In this document: one piece after another, positions 4,569 to 6,026 of the stretch
How the letters are laid out: every line of letters starts with the position of its first letter
Numbering within the stretch: the first letter of the stretch is position 1
NCBI GenBank assembly: GCA_017519685.1
Contig: JAFWRV010000261.1
Span: 1 to 6,026 of the forward strand
DNA: 6,026 nucleotides
Origin: Clostridia bacterium
GTDB lineage: Bacteria > Bacillota > Clostridia > Oscillospirales > Acutalibacteraceae
Direction of reading: 5' to 3'
Program-made: the position numbers and the translations under genes
Notes under the pieces: generated by a model
What the model saw: the letters and a program-made list of their open reading frames with translations, nothing else
The model's database searches: none
Told to the model about the DNA's origin: nothing

Positions 4569-6026
4569 TGCATTCACCTCCGTTCAGTCTCGCGGCTCCG
4601 CAGTTTGAGCATTTCTCACGGCACGGCGGGGTGGTTTCCCCTTTATGCGCCTTGACATATTCTTTCTGAAGGAATTTCTTCGTTACGCCGTAATCCATGT
4701 GATCCCACGGAAGAACCTCGTCAAGGTCTCTTTTCCTTGCCGTGTAAAAATACGGGTCAATTCCGCACTCGTCAAAGCTCTCATTCCATTTTTCCCTGTC
4801 AAGATGCTCCTCCCAGGAATCAAAATGACAGCCCTTTTTCCACGCTGTTTCAATAACTTTTCCGAGCCGTCTGTCTCCCCTCGCGAACACTCCCTCAAGG
4901 AAGCTTGTCCACGGCACGTGACGGGAAAGCTGAACCTTTCTTGTCTTTATGCAGCTGAGCAGGAAATCCTGCTTTTCAATCAGCGTTTCGGGTCTGTCCT
5001 GCGGCTCCCACTGGAAGGGCGTAAACGGTTTCGGAACAAGGGAGGCGAGAGAAATATTGACCGCGACGCTCTTTCCCTTCGGCTTGTTTTCGCAGTGATA
5101 ATACTCATCGACAACCGCCTGGGCGAGCTTCGCTATTCCTTCGATATCTTCCCGTGTTTCGGTCGGAAGTCCTATCATAAAATAGAGCTTGACCGCTGTC
5201 CATCCGCCCGAAAACGCCTGCGCCGCGGTTGAGAGCACCTCGTCCTCGGTGAGATTCTTGTTGATTACGTCTCTGAGCCGCTGGGTGCCCGCCTCGGGGG
5301 CAAAAGTCAGTCCGCTTCTTCTGACGGAACTCAGTTTTATCATAAGGTCCTTGGGGAAATTATCGGCTCTGAGCGACGGCAGGGCAACGTTTATCTGATT
5401 TTCCTCCGCCCAGGGCAGCATGCTCTGAAGCAGCGGCAGAATTCCCCTGTAATCGCTGGTACTCAGGGAGCACAGGGATATTTCGTCATAGCCCGAGCTT
5501 TCGCAAATCGCGCGGCACTGACGCTCAACAACCTCGGGCGATTTTTCCCTGAGCGGTCTGCCGAGAAATCCCGCCTGACAGAAGCGGCATCCCCTGATGC
5601 ATCCGCGGAAAATCTCGACGGTTGTCCTGTCAAAAACCGTTTCGATAAACGGAACGACAAACGACTCGGGAGCAAACATCGTGTCAAGGTTCTTTACGTT
5701 TCTTTTTACGACCTTTTCCGGCGCTCCGCAGGTCGGCGTAACCGATTTCACGGTGTTGTCTTCATTATATTCCACATTATAAAGCGACGGCACGTAAACG
5801 CCGGGAATCTTCGCCGCCGCGACCAGAAATTCGCGCTTGGAAGCGCCTTTTGCTTTATATTCTTTCAGCAGGTCGATAAGCTCATTTGTGACCTCCTCGC
5901 CGTCGCCCGGCAGAGTCAGGTCGATGAAATCCGCCATCGGCTCGGGGTTGCAGACGCAGGCGCCGCCCGCGATAATAAGCGGAGTGAGCGACTCGCGCTC
6001 CGAGCTTCTGACCGGCAGCCCCGCGA
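4543..6026 (-). CDS. B12-binding/radical SAM protein, TIGR03960 family, C-terminal part (start outside window)
   Basis: The frame is open to the window edge, so an ATG at 5937 is internal: the 29 residues before it (…PLIIAGGACVCNPEP) continue the cobalamin-binding-like domain with its GG-C-NPEP motif, followed by MADFIDLTLPGDGEEV. About 493 residues are visible of a family usually near 600. Counting from M at 5937, the radical SAM 4Fe-4S motif is C113-x3-C117-x2-C120 in FRGCIRGCRFCQAG; LTFAPEAGTQRLRDVINK (210-227) and the MIGLPTET glycine-rich segment (254-261) belong to the SAM barrel. A second cysteine set near the C-terminus, C439-x3-C443-x2-C446 with C456, could hold another metal cluster. 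The substrate is unknown. It overlaps the DUF2344 gene by 26 nt; the two are fused into one protein in some bacteria, implying they work together, perhaps in RNA or ribosome-related modification, which is only a guess from usual neighbours. Confidence 0.93.
   Translation of the reverse strand, partial: AGLPVRSSERESLTPLIIAGGACVCNPEPMADFIDLTLPGDGEEVTNELIDLLKEYKAKGASKREFLVAAAKIPGVYVPSLYNVEYNEDNTVKSVTPTCGAPEKVVKRNVKNLDTMFAPESFVVPFIETVFDRTTVEIFRGCIRGCRFCQAGFLGRPLREKSPEVVERQCRAICESSGYDEISLCSLSTSDYRGILPLLQSMLPWAEENQINVALPSLRADNFPKDLMIKLSSVRRSGLTFAPEAGTQRLRDVINKNLTEDEVLSTAAQAFSGGWTAVKLYFMIGLPTETREDIEGIAKLAQAVVDEYYHCENKPKGKSVAVNISLASLVPKPFTPFQWEPQDRPETLIEKQDFLLSCIKTRKVQLSRHVPWTSFLEGVFARGDRRLGKVIETAWKKGCHFDSWEEHLDREKWNESFDECGIDPYFYTARKRDLDEVLPWDHMDYGVTKKFLQKEYVKAHKGETTPPCREKCSNCGAARLNGGECNELSAHLV
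4577..4581 (-). promoter_or_regulatory. Ribosome binding site of the DUF2344 gene, inside the upstream coding region
   Basis: GGAGG on the minus strand, 8 nt before ATG 4566-4568. It lies within the last codons of the radical SAM gene, near its final cysteine codon, so ribosomes finishing that gene pass straight over this start. Confidence 0.8.

Noticed and set aside
4645..5232. 195-codon plus-strand frame
   Set aside because: Antisense to the conserved radical SAM gene, no family features and no start signal.
5937..5937. ATG at 5937 as the start of the radical SAM gene
   Set aside because: The frame continues upstream to the window edge with family-typical sequence (GGACVCNPEP), so this methionine is internal.
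1..6026. CRISPR arrays, insertion sequences, tRNA genes, phage or defence genes
   Set aside because: No regularly spaced repeats, terminal inverted repeats, transposase motifs or tRNA cloverleaf were seen; genes are dense and housekeeping in nature.

Overview
Every supported gene lies on the minus strand, so the window reads from position 6026 down to position 1. Gene content, consensus GGAGG-type ribosome binding sites, a sigma-A style promoter and the paired TIGR03960/TIGR03936 radical SAM genes point to a Firmicute of the class Clostridia. A gut Oscillospirales-like lineage with roughly half GC is a reasonable guess, but the sequence alone cannot fix the genus.

Layout in transcription order: (i) 6026-4543, the C-terminal ~493 residues of a large B12-binding/radical SAM protein, its start outside the window; (ii) 4568-3906, its partner, a DUF2344 (TIGR03936) protein that starts inside the end of the radical SAM gene; (iii) 3905-3737, a regulatory gap with a strong promoter, a palindrome filling the promoter spacer, and a ~120-nt structured leader; (iv) 3736-3392, ribosomal protein L19 (rplS); (v) 3391-3307, a gap with a 14-bp RNA hairpin just after rplS; (vi) 3306-2722 and 2722-2177, two type I signal peptidases in tandem; (vii) 2173-1322, the ribosome assembly GTPase RbgA (YlqF); (viii) 1306-155, a membrane-anchored CapA/PGA_cap-like protein with altered active-site motifs; (ix) 151-1, the first 50 residues of ribonuclease HII (rnhB).

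Genes (iv) to (ix) look like one operon: gaps are -1 to 15 nt except the 85-nt rplS-lepB gap. It is the well-known Firmicutes rplS-lepB-rbgA-rnhB block, with two changes: lepB is duplicated and a capA-like gene sits between rbgA and rnhB. The usual upstream genes (rpsP, rimM, trmD) are absent and rplS has its own promoter. The theme is 50S subunit supply and maturation (L19, RbgA), protein export (signal peptidases) and genome upkeep (RNase HII).

I do not see a clear novel multi-gene defence or mobile system. The points most worth a second look are the CapA-like protein with degenerate motifs, the palindrome inside the rplS promoter, the switch-like rplS leader, the hairpin between rplS and lepB, and the uncharacterised radical SAM/DUF2344 pair.
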